A DNA stretch of 64,000 nt. Origin: Cryptomeria japonica. Taxonomy: Eukaryota; Streptophyta; Pinopsida; Cupressales; Cupressaceae. Shown here piece after piece: positions 47,366 to 56,611 of the stretch. Each line of letters starts with the position of its first letter. Position 1 is the first letter of the stretch. The notes under the pieces are model-generated. The model had not been told where the DNA came from and did not search any database. It saw only the letters and a program-made list of their open reading frames with translations. Position numbers and translations under genes: made by a program. The stretch is taken from assembly GCF_030272615.1 (NCBI RefSeq), contig NC_081406.1:113741783-113805782 (forward strand). Reading direction: 5' to 3'.

Positions 47366-48161
47366 TGTTAGGATTCCCAAAGATACTGAGAGGAGGTGGG
47401 GGGGTGGGGGTGAATTAGTATCTAACCAGTTAATGGATTTTCTAAACTTATTAAATGAATTGCATTCCAAAACAGTGTACCGGTAAACCAGAATTAATGT
47501 AGTAAATAAGAACAATAAACACAAAATAGAAAGCACACCATAACACAATATTTTTAGCGAGGAAACCCAGTGTGGGAAAAACCTCTCTGGGATTTGTGAC
47601 CCACAATATTCTCTCACTGGCCAATAAGTGAATATTAATTACAAAAATGTGGGCCTGCACATGCAGGAAGGCCAAGTGCCTAGAGCTCATTGCTCAATTA
47701 CAAAAGAAGTCTCACTGACTTACAAAAGTGGATTATGGAAATCCAACATGATGTACTGCTACAAAAAGCATCTGCTATTCCAGATCCAGTACTGGTTTAA
47801 GCTCTTGCAATAATCATAAACCTTACTTCAAAGTTTGCCTGAATATTCACACATAATATCCATCCATACATTCCTACTACAAATGTTCTACAAGATCTCA
47901 TACTTATATATGAGCCTTATTACAATATGCCTTGTTGGCTTATAAAAAGATATTACAATTAAATAAATTATGCAATAAACAAAATCCTATCGGCCAGGGT
48001 GCTGGTAATCATATTACAATCTTTTCGCTACCGATGAACTGTATGTCGGTGTAGAGTCTGTCGATGTCAGTGCCTACCATGTCATATGATTGTAAGGTTT
48101 CCATCAATGACAATACCTTCAATCACCTACAATTTCTCATTGGAGTGTGCATTTTCTAACA
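47366..48161 (-). repeat. Element C 3' LTR
   Basis: On minus it begins TGTTAGAAAATGCACACTCC and ends TCTTTGGGAATCCTAACA, with a G/C-rich run 'ttcacccccaccccccc' near the end. It is near-identical in layout to 55018-55795, with scattered substitutions and a small duplication near 48005-48025. Confidence 0.95.
47559..47585 (-). other. LTR hairpin, element C 3' copy
   Basis: On minus: GAGG-TTTTT-CCC-ACACT-GGG-TTT-CCTC. It has the same layout as the B and E hairpins, but the stem pair T-A is swapped to A-T. Confidence 0.6.
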
Positions 48162-48379
48162 ATCTCCCCCTTTGGCATTGATGGCAACACTCATGAGAAA
48201 AAACCAAAAAGTGTATCCAAAAAGTGTTGTCCAAAAATCTTACCAAGACTGTCAAAACTGTGTTACCAAAATTGTGTGCTCCCCCTGAGCAGATGATCTC
48301 TTCCATCATACAATTTCTCATCCTTATTCCTTTTTCTCATCCTTTACTACTCCCCCTTTGGCATCAATGATAAAGGCTA
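48162..48379 (-). promoter_or_regulatory. Element C 3' region with polypurine tract
   Basis: On minus, 'atcaatgccaaagggggagatt' abuts the LTR (48162-48183), and a second 'gccaaagggggag' lies at about 48349-48363. The layout is as in B and E. Confidence 0.8.
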
Positions 48380-49201
48380 TCATTCAGTGTCTATTGAGTG
48401 TAGTTCTTGTCTAGTTCCTTGTAACCAGTGGGTTACAATCTGATAAATATCCGCTAGTGCAAAATTTAGGCCGTTGTAGAAGCTTTCACTATCTTTGAGT
48501 GCTGCTTCAGTCCTCTGGATTGTATCGGTGAGTAAGTTCATTTTCTCTTTCGATGTCTTCAGTCCTAGAACAAGAGCCTCAGAAATCTCTTTTCTTAAAG
48601 AGATGAGGATATCTAGTTTAGGACCTAGTCTACACTTCAATTCCTTTGCCTTAAATTTTAACCTTTCCTTATCTTTTTCCATTTTTTCAATTTTCTCTTC
48701 ATGAACTACAATTTCCTGTTCTACTACTGATATTGAATTTGATGAACCTATTAAATTATCAACAATATTATTTATTTCCTTCTGTGTTTTTCTGATCTCT
48801 GTGTCTATGTCCTCTGTCAAAATGTTAGTCTTGCATGTATCTCTATACAATTTCTTGAAATCCAAAATTGTCCTGCCTAGTACCGGTAACAATGTATCCA
48901 TATGTTCCTTATTCTTCTTTACTATCTCCTCAAAGAATTTTTCCTTCTCTTTATTCATTTTCTCTCTGAAGGTCTCTTCATTGATGTGATCAAGTGTTAG
49001 TAGCTTGCCGGTTATGTACTTAGACAATGTGTCTAATTGGCTCAAGGAATCTTTATTCTCTATATTACACTTAGGAGCAATCATCTTCAAAATTGGTAAG
49101 GTATCATCAATAGCCTTATATGCTAGTGCATTACAATATGTTATTTTCTTGATTGAGTCTAATAATACCTCTGTCATATTAGTTGGCCTAAATTTAGTCA
49201 T
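48380..49201 (-). CDS. Element C ORF2, C-terminal coiled-coil part
   Basis: An uninterrupted 273-codon ORF (MTKFRPTNMTEVLLD ... QELHSIDTE). It is rich in lysine and glutamate with heptad-like stretches at residues of roughly 95-215 (VVEQEIVVHEEKIEKMEKDK), suggesting a long coiled coil. No known catalytic motif is seen. It sits after the ORF2 middle part on the same strand, separated by stops and a frame change, so it may be the end of one long protein or a separate one. It ends about 220 bases before the LTR. Function unknown. Confidence 0.5.
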   Translation of the reverse strand: MTKFRPTNMTEVLLDSIKKITYCNALAYKAIDDTLPILKMIAPKCNIENKDSLSQLDTLSKYITGKLLTLDHINEETFREKMNKEKEKFFEEIVKKNKEHMDTLLPVLGRTILDFKKLYRDTCKTNILTEDIDTEIRKTQKEINNIVDNLIGSSNSISVVEQEIVVHEEKIEKMEKDKERLKFKAKELKCRLGPKLDILISLRKEISEALVLGLKTSKEKMNLLTDTIQRTEAALKDSESFYNGLNFALADIYQIVTHWLQGTRQELHSIDTE

Positions 49202-50707
49202 GGAGCTTCCAGATGATTGTCCAACTCACAATTTGCAATCCGCCATTGGTAGTAATAGCTTTGCTTTCCTCAAACTCTGGAGGGTCAGTTTGTGTCTACA
49301 TTTCAACTACCAAAGGCTTAGGTTTTTCAGTTGTAGCCGGTGGCACTGTTTCTGTATGTACCTGTGAATGAGCTTGTTGCTCTACCTGTTTCTCTGTGGG
49401 TTTCTTAGTATGAGTCTTAGTCGGTTTCTTTGTGCTTTCTACTGATGGTTTCTCTGACTATGCCTCTGATGATTTTACAGTGGTATCCACTATCGGTTTC
49501 TCTGTGTTTACCTCAGCACTATCCACTATCGGTGACTCAATAGGCTTTTCTATAGCCAGTGTCTCATCTATTGGTTTTTTAGTGTTTGCATCCAGGGTAT
49601 CAGTCACCATTCCAGTAACCAGGGGATCAACTGATTTTTCAATTTGTGTTTCAGTCCTAATCTCAACATTTGTCTCAACTGAAATATTTTGTGTCGGTGG
49701 CTCAATTGCCACATCTCTCTTCTTAGTTGATTCCTTATCCACAATAATGTTGACTTCTTGTGTGTCAATATTCATTGTATACAACACCTCAAAATCAGGA
49801 TTTGTGTCCTCATGTGTTGTTTCCATACTCTCTATTTTCAGTGGTGTGTCAATAGTTTGTGCTGGTGGAGTATCAAAAGGAGGTGGGGGCAAGTTATCAA
49901 TTATCTTTATGCTTGGAGGTCCACCTACCTTGCCTTTCCCCTTATCCTTATCCTTTTGATAGACTCTGATAATCTTTGGTCTCTTAAGCTCTTCTCATTT
50001 TTCATTCTCAACAAAAAATATATCCCACTTATTTGTAGTTTCTTTTGATATCTCATTAACTCTGCCTACCATTAGTGATACATGTCAGTGACCGGTTGAA
50101 AATACTGTTTGGTTGGCCTCACTTATTAGCTCATCAATCTCTTCTGTTGAGTTCATTGGGTGAACTGCAAGTAGTTTCTCTATTTTAATCTTTTTATCTA
50201 GTTCAACAATTGCTACCCTTCTTGCTTCTAACCTTCTGTAAAAGTCATTGGGTATATCATCTACAATTTCCATCAAAAATTTATTGTAGATATCAAGGTG
50301 TAAAATAACACTATTTTCTATACTTTCTTTTCTTCATTGCTGAAGGTTTTATATAGTTTGCTGATATTTTTCAATTTGCCATCTTCAGTTATCTCATTCA
50401 AAAGTTTGTCCAAAGGAGGGACAACTTGTTTTTCTTTCCTTTTCTTTGGTGTCAACTTCTTTACCGGAGGCCTAACTGCCTGTTGTTTTTGTCTTGTCCT
50501 TCTAGGTGCAGGTGAGGGTACCTATGAGGGTTTTCTTTTTCTTTCTACCCTTTTTAACTCGACCGGTATATCACCGTCAGAGGAGGTAGCAACCGGTGAA
50601 AGATGTGCTTCTGCTTGTAATCCTTCCAATTCACTCTCCTTAATACCAGTTTTATTTAATACATCTTCTTTGATTGCTTTAGCCTGCCTTGTTCCTTTTC
50701 TAACTAT
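49202..50707 (-). pseudogene. Element C ORF2, middle part
   Basis: This is read in one main frame with several stops: a basic stretch (PAPRRTRQKQQAVRPPVKKL, about 50510-50450), an ORF at 50276-50085 (MEIVDDIPNDFYRRLEARRV), and a Thr/Glu/Ile-rich 144-codon ORF at 49892-49458 with imperfect repeats of 'KPIxxTxxxEKPI' type. It looks like a low-complexity, disordered region. No enzymatic motif is seen. Stops near 50519, 50330 and 49455, among others, show decay. Confidence 0.5.
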
Positions 50708-51862
50708 CTATTCAGTTTTCTTAATCCTTTTCTCTGATTGGATTTTGCTTTCAATTGTTTTAGCATTCCCAAATACTTTTTCTGTTGGTTCTTTAGGGTC
50801 TTCAAGGAGGGCTTTTGCATAGGTTTCAATTATGTTCTCATCTGCCTCATATCCCATCTCTATAACCCAAACCGTCCTTGGTACTACTGCCTCCATCCAA
50901 ATTTCATCTTTCTTTATTACAAAGCATATCTCCTTTTGATATTTGTCAACAATAGCTTGAGATAGCCTTATCCTAGTTTTCATTCTAGTTTTCAATGCTT
51001 GAAAATGTTCATTTATGTTCTTTTCCCTGTCATCTCCCATGTTGTTTAGAATGTCCAGAAGTTGTTTTCCTACCAGTATGTCAAAACCAAAGTCCTTTCT
51101 ACCAATACCGGGTACTTCCTTGGTGATAGACAACATTAAACACACAAGTAAGTTGCCAAATCTAAATGTCCCTTTCTTATCACCTTTGATTTTTCTTAAA
51201 TTGTCTATCAGTTCATCTTTTAACCATTCACATATGTCAATCTTGGCATTGTTGTTTACCATGTCATAGGCACTCTTGATACATAAGCTAGAAACAAAGT
51301 TTAATCTATTGGCATGTGTAGCCTTGTATCCAAGAATCATGCTAACAAATCTAACATTGATGTCCTTTACATCGTTGACTCTCAAGGATCTTTTGTCAAA
51401 GGTTGCACCAGTTAGGATCATCATAGTGTAATTTGGAACCTTTTTAGTCTTGTGAGGCCTATTACTAGTGGAAGGTAAGCCTGTCACTGCCCTAACTGCC
51501 TCTTTTTTTATCTTGTGAATTGAATCCAACAAAAAGAACTCCCCATGTACTCTGCTCAAGACAATCCTTATAACATCCTTTGGAAAATCAGGAATACTAA
51601 GAATGTCAATAAAACCTAGGGTTTCAACTTTCTTATGTTCCAGTTTCACATTTCTATTTTCATCACATATAACAATTCTATACATGTTCATTATCTCATC
51701 AACTCCTAGTTCTTCAATATGACAATGTATATAAATTCTAGGATCCTTAGCATATAGTACTTCTTTGGGAATTTTTGAGAATGCTCCTAGGGTATCATCT
51801 TTCTTCGCAATTTTAGGAATAATCTTAAATACGGGTCTAGGGCACTTAACAAATTCAATCAT
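50708..51862 (-). CDS. Element C ORF2, N-terminal domain (384 codons, open)
   Basis: An uninterrupted ORF from ATG 51862 (MIEFVKCPRPVFKIIPKIAK). Residues of about 100-175 (VHGEFFLLDSIHKIKKEAVR, AVTGLPSTSNRP, then DIN-VRF-LGYK) resemble a pattern I recall from many uncharacterised proteins of plant LTR elements (HGGFLWL ... ITGLP ... DIND ... LLGCK). No catalytic motif of pol enzymes is present. Basic tail: ESKIQSEKRIKKTE. It follows ORF1 after about 420 bases. It could be an accessory or envelope-like-position protein, a captured domain or a packaging factor; I cannot assign a function. Confidence 0.55.
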   Translation of the reverse strand: MIEFVKCPRPVFKIIPKIAKKDDTLGAFSKIPKEVLYAKDPRIYIHCHIEELGVDEIMNMYRIVICDENRNVKLEHKKVETLGFIDILSIPDFPKDVIRIVLSRVHGEFFLLDSIHKIKKEAVRAVTGLPSTSNRPHKTKKVPNYTMMILTGATFDKRSLRVNDVKDINVRFVSMILGYKATHANRLNFVSSLCIKSAYDMVNNNAKIDICEWLKDELIDNLRKIKGDKKGTFRFGNLLVCLMLSITKEVPGIGRKDFGFDILVGKQLLDILNNMGDDREKNINEHFQALKTRMKTRIRLSQAIVDKYQKEICFVIKKDEIWMEAVVPRTVWVIEMGYEADENIIETYAKALLEDPKEPTEKVFGNAKTIESKIQSEKRIKKTE

Positions 51863-52282
51863 AGTAGGGTTTGCAATGAATTCGGGTGTAGAGGAGGAAG
51901 CCGTTGTTATAAATACCTTAATCTGCCTTTAGGTCTGAGTGCTTGAATGATTTTCTTCACTTCTCGCTGTGGATGCCTTCGCTCAGAATTTTCCCGCTCT
52001 CAGGAAATTTGAATGTTGGGTGAATGAAAAAGAGCCAAAAACACTTGCTTTATAGTGTTATTTCCTTCAGCTACCACATTTAATGCCTATCGGTTAAGTT
52101 AGACTTAACACATGTGCCAGTAAAGAAGTAATCTAACTTCTCACCATCAACTGAGGGTAAATTAGAATGTTTTTCAATTTGTTGCCATACCCCCAAAAGG
52201 TTTCTCTTTAGTTAGATGAAAAATCTCCTACCGTTGGAGTGATACTCTATTCTACCAGTGAAGGAATAGCTTCACTAACATT
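51863..52282 (-). other. Element C spacer between ORF1 and ORF2
   Basis: There is no supported ORF. The sequence is moderately GC-rich around 51960-52010 and AT-rich elsewhere. It could hold a splice or internal start signal for ORF2; nothing specific was seen. Confidence 0.4.
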
Positions 52283-52780
52283 CTAATCTAACTTTATAAT
52301 CCATTGTTTTGAGAATTCTTGTTTTACCTCTTCAACCTTCTCTTTACCTTTCGAGCTGGGTCCTTTGTTATTTGCTGGTGATGCCTTACTTCCACAAAAT
52401 CTTGCAATATGTCCAATTTTGCTACAAGCATAACAAGTCACATTGTTTTTCTGAATAGCTTTTCCATATCCTATGCTGGTATGTGTTCTGCATTGATTAG
52501 ATAAGTGTCCAAATCTTCCACAAACATAACATCTTAAATTCATTCTGCAATTTTTTGAGTTATGACCAATTTTGTTGCATTTAGAACATTGACCGGTGGG
52601 TGCATTATTATTTTGATATTTTTTAGATCTACACTGACTTTCTCTATGACCATACATGTTACAATTAAAGCATTTCCCATTGAATTTGTAAGCATTAGGT
52701 TGTCTTACCAGTATACTATGATCATGATTGTTTGCAGTACCAGAGCTTTCACCAACTTCAAAGCCAAGGCCACTTGTATC
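52283..52780 (-). pseudogene. Element C ORF1, zinc-knuckle part
   Basis: Four CCHC knuckles in a row: CFNCNMYGHRESQC (about 52673-52632), CSKCNKIGHNSKNC, CYVCGRFGHLSNQC and CYACSKIGHIARFC. A lysine-rich tail ends at 52283. The frame is open up to the solo LTR at 52781 and continues, in frame if one copy of the 5-base duplication is counted, from the coiled-coil part at 54407. Multiple knuckles behind a coiled coil suggest a gag-like RNA-binding protein. Confidence 0.8.
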
Positions 52781-54401
52781 TGATAACTCAATGATGAACC
52801 ACTAGTACCAAACTAGTACTGAGAGGGGGGGGGTGAATCAGTACAGACACAAAATGTGGTCCAAAACCAGTTTGACAGAAAACACTCACAATGACTGATA
52901 AACATAGATATCAGTAAAACAAAGTGCAACTGGTAGCATCCAGAATAACTCAAACAGTCATGAACCGGTCACTTACTAAGCTTTTCTCTTAGCTCAATAC
53001 CACATTATCATAATATTCTCATGCATGAACTAGTAGACCTAACCATGAAATCTTCACAACAATGAGTTCAATATGTTTTATAGACAGGCATAAAACATAG
53101 AAACTTCATGTGCTTAACAGATAAAACAAAGCATCACAAGACAAAGGCATTTTACATGACACACATATTTTTCATGTGGAAACCCAACTGGGAAAAACCA
53201 CGGTGGGGATGAATACCCACAAGCTATTTTTTGAACTCTTTAGAAGTCCGCTCTATTAGGAGCCTTGTCCAATTAAGAACATTACAATAGGTTCTGGTAG
53301 GAACTGATCCTATTAGGGATCACCCAATTAAGGGATACCCGGTTAAGGGTTAAACCTGGTAGGGTCACCTTGTTAGAGGATTTTAAGAACTCAATAGCTG
53401 AAAGGATCTCCTAAGCTTCTCTAGCTTCTCAGAACTCATTAGCTTCAAGTTACCCGGTTAAGGGATTTACAGCAAGCCGGTTAAGACCACCCGATTTAAG
53501 GGATTTTGAATCAAGCCAGTTAAGGCTACCCTGTAAGGGGATTTTGCAACTGTTGAAGTGATTAGAGATCAACAGGTATTACAATGATCTGTTAACAATA
53601 CTTGATACTAATACAGATTCATTTAGGCTCCTCTTTTCCTTTTGCACATACACTTTGCAAGTATCTCTTTTCTCCTATGGTCTGGCAAGAATCTTGTATC
53701 ACTTTCGTTGGATACACACTCACAACTTTTTTCCAACAGCTTTAGACAAAAACCTAACATTGACCTTATAGGGAACATACAGGTTGGTAGCAAAAACCCT
53801 AAACCCTAAACCTGTTAGGTTGAGCAATTCAAACGGTTTGATCCTGACCATTGAAACATACTGCATTGGATGCACCAGTCTTGAGTTGATCTCAAGACAT
53901 TCTCCAACGTCCATTATCCACCATTTTCATGGCAGCTGATAACCCATCACGCGTTATCACAATTTGATAGACTTCACACATTCCCGAGGTAGATAGGAAT
54001 AGTCTTCTTCATGCAAGATCCTTCATGCGCACAGAGCTTACATGGCAACACGATCTGTCCTCCATCATACTACTAACTCATCACACAAAGATCACCGATT
54101 GAGTCACACAGACTTGAGATACTCCAACCAGAAACCCCGAAGTGGAAGCTGCCTTACCAACTGGTAGTCATACAGTGCTTCCATGTGCCGGTTCCCATAA
54201 CTGTATGCCGGTTCACTTTGAACAAATGTGCCGCTTCACTTTGGCATACCAGTTCACACATATGCTGGTATCTCTTTCTTCACTTATCTCATGTGCTGGT
54301 TCACACTATGTCTCATATTGACATCAATGACAACACACAATATCATTATGTCTTCATGCCAATTTTACATAAGGCTCATGTCGGTTCACATAATGCCAAC
54401 A
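52781..54401 (-). repeat. Solo LTR (B-type copia family) inside element C ORF1
   Basis: On minus it begins TGTTGGCATTATGTGAACCG and ends CATTGAGTTATCA, exactly the end of the B LTRs. The flanks are gtatc and atatc (one mismatch in five). There is no internal region, so it probably arose by LTR-LTR recombination. It contains AAACCCTAAACCCTAAACC near 53803 (telo-box-like, LTR-intrinsic) and many 'ggttaaggg' phrases. Confidence 0.9.
53176..53201 (-). other. LTR hairpin, solo LTR copy
   Basis: On minus: GTGG-TTTTT-CCC-AGTT-GGG-TTT-CCAC. Fully paired outer and inner stems. Confidence 0.6.
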
Positions 54402-54406
54402 ATATC

Positions 54407-54973
54407 TCCATTAGGTTTCTGATTCTTCAGCATGTTATCAAGTTCCTCTGAGCTTGTCTTGAATTTCTCTTTGTGTTGATTTGCAACAGCCAACTCATTT
54501 TCCAAGATTCCTTTCTGTCTCATGAGTTCAGTTCTATCATTTTGTGTATGCATCAAATCTGTCTTCAACATATCATTTTCACGACTGAGTCTTGTGTTTT
54601 CATTTCCAGCATCATTTAGTCTTCTAACCAAGTCATCTTCATTCTTCTTTCTATCTTCAATGTCTTTACAAAACCTCATAGTCATATCTTGCATCTCATT
54701 CCTCATTGTACTATTTTCTTGTCTCAATTTGTTCACAAGGTCATTAAGAGTTTCTTTCTCATCATCATCATTTTGCACCTTCTCAGAAAGTTCTCTTCTT
54801 TTGTTCCTAGCAATAGTGAGATTTTCTTGAAGTCCTTGAATGATTTCCTGTGCAGCCTTTAGCTCATCTTCAAGTTTCATATTCTTCAATTTTTTTGCAT
54901 CATAGTCTGAAAGAGCTGTTTCCAATTGCTTTCTCAAGTTTTCCATCTCTACCGCTATCAGAATCTTCCTCAA
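54407..54973 (-). pseudogene. Element C ORF1, coiled-coil part
   Basis: The first ATG is 54949 (MENLRKQLETALSDYDAKKL); the frame is open from 54973. About 180 residues of nearly continuous heptad-rich sequence (ENLRKQLE, KLEDELKAAQEIIQGLQENL, ENDMLKTDLMHTQND, KTSSEELDNMLKNQ). It starts about 50 bases after the primer site, where gag should begin, but lacks the usual copia gag core. The solo LTR follows directly, and the zinc knuckles lie beyond it. Confidence 0.75.
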
Positions 54974-54999
54974 GGTGTTAGGCTTTTGAAAATAGAGGA

Positions 55000-55015
55000 C
55001 CAGGCTCTTATACCA
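55000..55015 (-). promoter_or_regulatory. Element C primer binding site (tRNA-iMet type)
   Basis: On minus, TGGTATAAGAGCCTGG lies two bases after the LTR end. It has one change from the TGGTATCAGAGC consensus. Confidence 0.85.
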
Positions 55016-55017
55016 AT

Positions 55018-55795
55018 TGTTAGGATTCCTAAAGATACTGAGAGGGGGGGTGAATTAGTATCTAACCGGCTAATGGATTTTCTGAACTTATTAAATGAAT
55101 TGCATTCCAAAATAGTGTACTAGTAAACTAGAATTAATGTAGTAAATAAGAACAATAAACACAACATAGAAAGAACACCATAACACAATATTTTTGGTGA
55201 GGAAACCCGATGTGGGAAAAACCTCGGTGGGATTTATGACCCACAATATTCGTTCACCGGCCAATAAGTGAATATTACTTACAAAAATGGGGGCCTACAC
55301 ATGCAGGAAGGCCAAGTGCCTAGAGCTCACTGCTCAATTACAAAAGAAGTCTCACTGACTTATAAAAGTGGATTATGGAAATCCAATATGATGTACTACT
55401 ACAAAAATCATCTGATATACCAGATCCAGTACCGGTTTAAGCTCTTGCAATAATCATAAACCTTACTTCAAAGTCTTCCTAAATATTCTCACATAATATC
55501 CATCCATACATTCCTATTACAAATGTTCTACAAGATCTCATACTTATATATGAGCCTTATTATAATATGCCTTGTCGGCTTACAAAAAGATATTATAATT
55601 AAATACATTATGCAATAAACAAAATCTTGTTGGCCAGGGTGCCGATAATCAATCTTTTCACTGTCGGTGAACTGTATGCTAGTGTAGAGTCTACCAGTGC
55701 CGGTGCCTACCGGTGCTATATGATTGTAAGGTTGCCATCAATGAAAATACCTTCAATCACCTACAATTTCTCATTGGAGTGTGCATTTTCCAACA
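55018..55795 (-). repeat. Element C 5' LTR
   Basis: On minus it begins TGTTGGAAAATGCACACTCC and ends ATCTTTAGGAATCCTAACA. It matches the 3' LTR. The small plus-strand ORFs inside (for example 55268-55453) are present in both LTRs and are not genes. Confidence 0.95.
55199..55225 (-). other. LTR hairpin, element C 5' copy
   Basis: On minus: GAGG-TTTTT-CCC-ACATC-GGG-TTT-CCTC. Stems fully paired, with the same A-T for T-A swap as the other C copy. Confidence 0.6.
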
Positions 55796-55800
55796 GACAT

Positions 55801-56077
55801 GTCTAGCAGTTGTATTTGCAACTCGGAAGCTGCGACATTATATGTTGATTCATTATGTGAAATTAATAGAAAAGATAGATCCACTAAAGTATTTTTTGAG
55901 AAAGTCAACATTGACAGGAGTACTAGCCAAATGGGTTATGATACTGAGTAAATTTGATATAGAGTATGTTGACCAAAAAGCTATCAAGGGACAGGTCATT
56001 TTTGATCAATTGGCTGAAGCTCCTTTACAAAATGACATACCATTGCACATTGAATTTCCTGAAGCAGACATTCTGAC
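55801..56077 (+). pseudogene. Element H first RNase H, second part
   Basis: It continues the frame cut at 47365: CLAVVFATRKLRHYMLIHYV, KLIEKIDPLKYFLRKSTLTG, LAKWVMILSKFDIEYVDQKA and FDQLAEAPL. This is the standard gypsy RNase H and connection sequence of Tat elements. Confidence 0.85.
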
Positions 56078-56560
56078 AGTAAGTACAAACTTTTGGGAAT
56101 TGTACTTTGATGGTTATTATATAGAAAATGGATCAGGCGCATGAATATTTTTCATCACACCTCAGGGACACACAATTTTGAAATCATACAGCCTACGGTT
56201 TACATGCACAAACAATATTGCAGAATATGAAGCATTGGCTATTGGGCTCAAAATGGCCATTGAATAGAATGTCAAAGAATTATATGTCTATGGTGATTCA
56301 CAACTTATCATCAACCGAATATATGATGATTATCAAACTAAGGATGATAAACTCATGCCATACAAACAGTTGATAGAGGAGTTTAAAGAACACTTAAAAA
56401 AATATCATTCACACAGATTCCAAGAAATGAGAATAAAGTAGCTGATGCAATGGCTACAATGGCATCTCTCTTGCAAAATAAGGAGAATCAACATCGTTAC
56501 AAATTTCTCATGGAAGATATCTTAACCCCTACCTTTCAATCCCAACATATCTACCGAATT
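56078..56560 (+). pseudogene. Element H second (archaeal-type) RNase H
   Basis: After the first RNase H a second one appears: FWELYFDGYYIENGSGA (first Asp, about 56107), NNIAEYEALAIGLKMAIE (Glu, about 56225), YVYGDSQLIINR (Asp, about 56295) and, after a frameshift, NKVADAMATMAS (last Asp, about 56440). All four expected acidic residues can be read. The domain order gypsy RNase H then second RNase H then integrase is known from Tat-lineage elements. Stops at about 56142 and 56265 disable it. Confidence 0.8.
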
Positions 56561-56611
56561 TTCCATATATCAGGAACCAGTCAATCCTTATACGGTCAAA
56601 CTTATTAGTAC

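Larger units (their letters stand above)
47366..55795 (-). mobile_element. Element C: polymerase-less LTR element with gag-like ORF1 and large ORF2
   Basis: LTRs lie at 47366-48161 and 55018-55795 in minus orientation, with a perfect duplication gacat (47361-47365 and 55796-55800). It has a tRNA-iMet-type primer site next to the right LTR and a purine tract (gccaaagggggagatt on minus) next to the left LTR. Inside are ORF1 (coiled coil plus four zinc knuckles, split by a solo LTR) and ORF2 (about 1,160 codons with several stops). I find no protease, integrase, reverse transcriptase or RNase H. Confidence 0.9.

Noticed and set aside
47628-47813. ORF repeated at 47628-47813 and 55268-55453 as a conserved small protein
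   Set aside because: It is the same LTR sequence in both copies and lies antisense to the element. The repeat comes from the LTR pair, not coding conservation.
49432-49959. Plus-strand 175-codon ORF rich in S/T/V/I and other plus ORFs over element C
   Set aside because: It is the mirror of the minus-strand Thr/Glu-rich ORF2 segment. Strand, primer site and polypurine tract of C all point to minus.
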